DNA of 34,402 nt from Solidesulfovibrio magneticus str. Maddingley MBC34. GTDB lineage: Bacteria; Desulfobacterota; Desulfovibrionia; Desulfovibrionales; Desulfovibrionaceae. The stretch spans positions 1-34,402 of the forward strand of contig ALAO01000115.1 of the NCBI GenBank assembly GCA_000307955.1, written 5' to 3'. Of the stretch, positions 33,109-34,402 are shown piece by piece. The notes under the pieces were generated by a model. The model saw only the letters and a list, made by a program, of their open reading frames with translations. It made no database searches and was not told where the DNA came from. The translations under genes were made by a program, and so were the position numbers. Position 1 is the first letter of the stretch, and every line of letters begins with the position of its first letter.

Positions 33109-34402
33109 ATGGGCAACGTCAAGGTCGGCGTCAAATTGTTCACCTCCGTGTGCGTCACCGCGCTGCTCACCCTGGTCGTCGGGGTGCTCGGCTATCAAGG
33201 GCTGGTCGGTCTCGGGTCGGCCCTGTCCCGGGTGACGGGCGACGCTCTGCCCTGCGTTGCTGGCCTGGGCATGGTCAAGGAAGGCCTGCTCGCCGCCCAG
33301 TCGGCCGAGCGCACCATCCTTGTGCCGGAACTGGCCAATTCCAAGGAATTCGAGCGCCAGCGCGAGAATCTTCGGGCCGGCTTGGCCCTGGCCGACGCCG
33401 GGCGCGAGATCGTCGACCGCATGCCCCTGGACGAGGAAGAGACGGCCCAGTGGAAGGCCTTCAACGAAGCCCTGGCCGCTTGGCGCAAGACCAATGCCCA
33501 GGTCCTTGAGCTGGTCGCCGCCGGCAAGCGCAGCAACGCGCTCACCCTCTCCATCGGCATGTCCCAGCTCTCCCAGAAAAAAGCCCTGGACGCGCTCAAT
33601 GTTCTGCAGGAACGCCGTCGCGGCCAAGCCGACGCCCTGGCCGTTTCCTCCCTGGACGACGTCCAGCGGCGCACCATGTTCCTGACGGCGGCCGTGGCCG
33701 CCTGCCTGCTCCTTTCCGCCGCTCTGGGCATCGTCATCACGCTGTCCATCACCCGCCCCCTGGGCAAGGGCGTGGCCTTTGCCAAGGCCGTGGCCGACGG
33801 CGATCTCGAAGCCCGCCTGGACGTGTCCGGCCGCGACGAAATTGCCGAACTGGCCGCGTCCATGCGCCGCATGCTCGCCGCCCTTCGCGACAACATCGCC
33901 GCGGCCACGGCCCGGGGCGAGGAGGCGGCCAGCGAGGCGGCCAAGGCTTGTCAGGCCATGGAAGAAGCCGACGCGCTGCGTCTGGCCGCCGAGCGCGCCC
34001 GCCGCGACGGCATGCAGCAGGCTGCCGAGCGCCTGTCCGAGGTGGCCGGAACCCTGTCCGCCGCCGCCGCCGCCTTGTCGGGCCATGTGGCCCGGGCCAC
34101 CGACGGCGCGCGCGAGCAGTCCTCGCGTCTGGCCGAAGCCGCCGCCTCCATGGGGGAGATGGGCGCCACCGTTCTCGATGTGGCCCAAAGCGCGGCCACG
34201 GCCGACGCCACCGCCGCCTCGGCCCGGGACAAGGCCAGCGTCGGTTCCGACGTGGTGCGCCGGGCCATGGCTGGCATCGGCACAGCCCGGGACAAGGCCC
34301 AAGCCTTGGCCCGGGACATGAACGCCCTGGGCGGCCAGGCCGAGGGCATCGGCCGGGTGCTTGGCGTCATTTCCGACATCGCCGACCAGACCAATCTCCT
34401 GG
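33109..34402 (+). CDS. Methyl-accepting chemotaxis protein, 3' end cut by window edge
   Basis: A classical transmembrane chemoreceptor. TM1 is at about 9-30 and TM2 at about 190-213. Between them is an all-helical periplasmic sensor of four-helix-bundle type, about 155 residues. A HAMP domain follows (about 213-265, TRPLGKGVAFAKAVADGDLE). The methylation helix continues to the hairpin tip DIADQTNLL, where the window ends after 431 codons. AAAGGAG lies eight bases before the ATG. It is distinct from the left-edge receptor, which has a cytoplasmic PAS domain instead of a periplasmic sensor. The ligand is unknown. Confidence 0.95.
   Translation, partial: MGNVKVGVKLFTSVCVTALLTLVVGVLGYQGLVGLGSALSRVTGDALPCVAGLGMVKEGLLAAQSAERTILVPELANSKEFERQRENLRAGLALADAGREIVDRMPLDEEETAQWKAFNEALAAWRKTNAQVLELVAAGKRSNALTLSIGMSQLSQKKALDALNVLQERRRGQADALAVSSLDDVQRRTMFLTAAVAACLLLSAALGIVITLSITRPLGKGVAFAKAVADGDLEARLDVSGRDEIAELAASMRRMLAALRDNIAAATARGEEAASEAAKACQAMEEADALRLAAERARRDGMQQAAERLSEVAGTLSAAAAALSGHVARATDGAREQSSRLAEAAASMGEMGATVLDVAQSAATADATAASARDKASVGSDVVRRAMAGIGTARDKAQALARDMNALGGQAEGIGRVLGVISDIADQTNLL
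34374..34394 (+). repeat. 21-base repeat shared in inverted orientation with 10-30
   Basis: These 21 bases, which encode part of the chemoreceptor hairpin tip (DIADQTN), are identical to the reverse complement of positions 10-30. The copies lie 8 and 9 bases from the two window ends. Confidence 0.9.

Overview
The window is high-GC bacterial DNA (roughly two thirds G+C by eye) with dense, short-spaced operons and many ATGA or GTGA start/stop overlaps. The gene set suggests a Desulfovibrionaceae-like member of the Desulfobacterota. It includes a DUF484-type GAF-GGDEF protein, a PaaK ligase beside a double-ACT protein, a class I adenylate cyclase, HD-GYP and TPR signalling proteins, chemoreceptors, and a glutaminyl cyclase. 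The assignment is inference from gene content; there is no rRNA or taxonomic marker to confirm it. I found no tRNA, rRNA, CRISPR array, insertion sequence, phage or integrase.

Layout. 1-4132 (minus): a chemoreceptor cut by the left edge, then a secreted GH3 glycosidase preceded by a diguanylate cyclase. 4265-6909 (plus): a GT9 glycosyltransferase, an unknown acidic protein and a FliT/FlgN-like helical protein, closed by a strong terminator. 6910-7466: non-coding DNA with short repeats and a tandem palindrome. 7467-8759: a textbook sigma-54 promoter driving a YbjQ-like protein and an outer-membrane barrel; a tiny membrane-protein gene lies on the opposite strand. 8832-11348 (plus): a PAS-AAA-Fis sigma-54 activator, glutaminyl cyclase and a Cys-rich small protein. 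11456-14694 (minus): lgt, a TPR protein with a degenerate receiver domain, and panB. 14750-15415 (plus): trmH and its terminator. 15446-18741 (minus): rtcB translationally coupled to a hybrid histidine kinase. 18891-20811 (minus): paaK and a double-ACT protein ending at a 15-bp terminator stem. 20991-26564 (plus): rsfS, gpmI, a zinc-ribbon protein, a short M50 protease, pgm, a winged-helix-like protein and a YdjM-like membrane protein. 26760-31973 (minus): an HD-GYP protein followed by a 1298-residue class I adenylate cyclase with HEAT-like and pentapeptide regions. 32126-34402 (plus): a TPR protein and a second chemoreceptor cut by the right edge.

The most interesting signal is the small minus-strand gene at 8617-8706. 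Its UGA stop is followed, at exactly the spacing I recall for E. coli fdhF, by a GC hairpin with a GGUC apical loop. The frame continues after the UGA for 26 more codons. This looks like a bacterial SECIS element, so the gene may encode a small single-helix membrane selenoprotein. It lies wholly antisense to the readthrough of the sigma-54 operon, whose first intrinsic terminator is beyond it at 8729-8759.

Second-messenger and sensory genes dominate: a GGDEF cyclase, an HD-GYP protein, an adenylate cyclase, a hybrid kinase, a sigma-54 activator and two chemoreceptors. Both window ends stop at the same codon of the conserved chemoreceptor hairpin, which suggests contig ends at a repeat.
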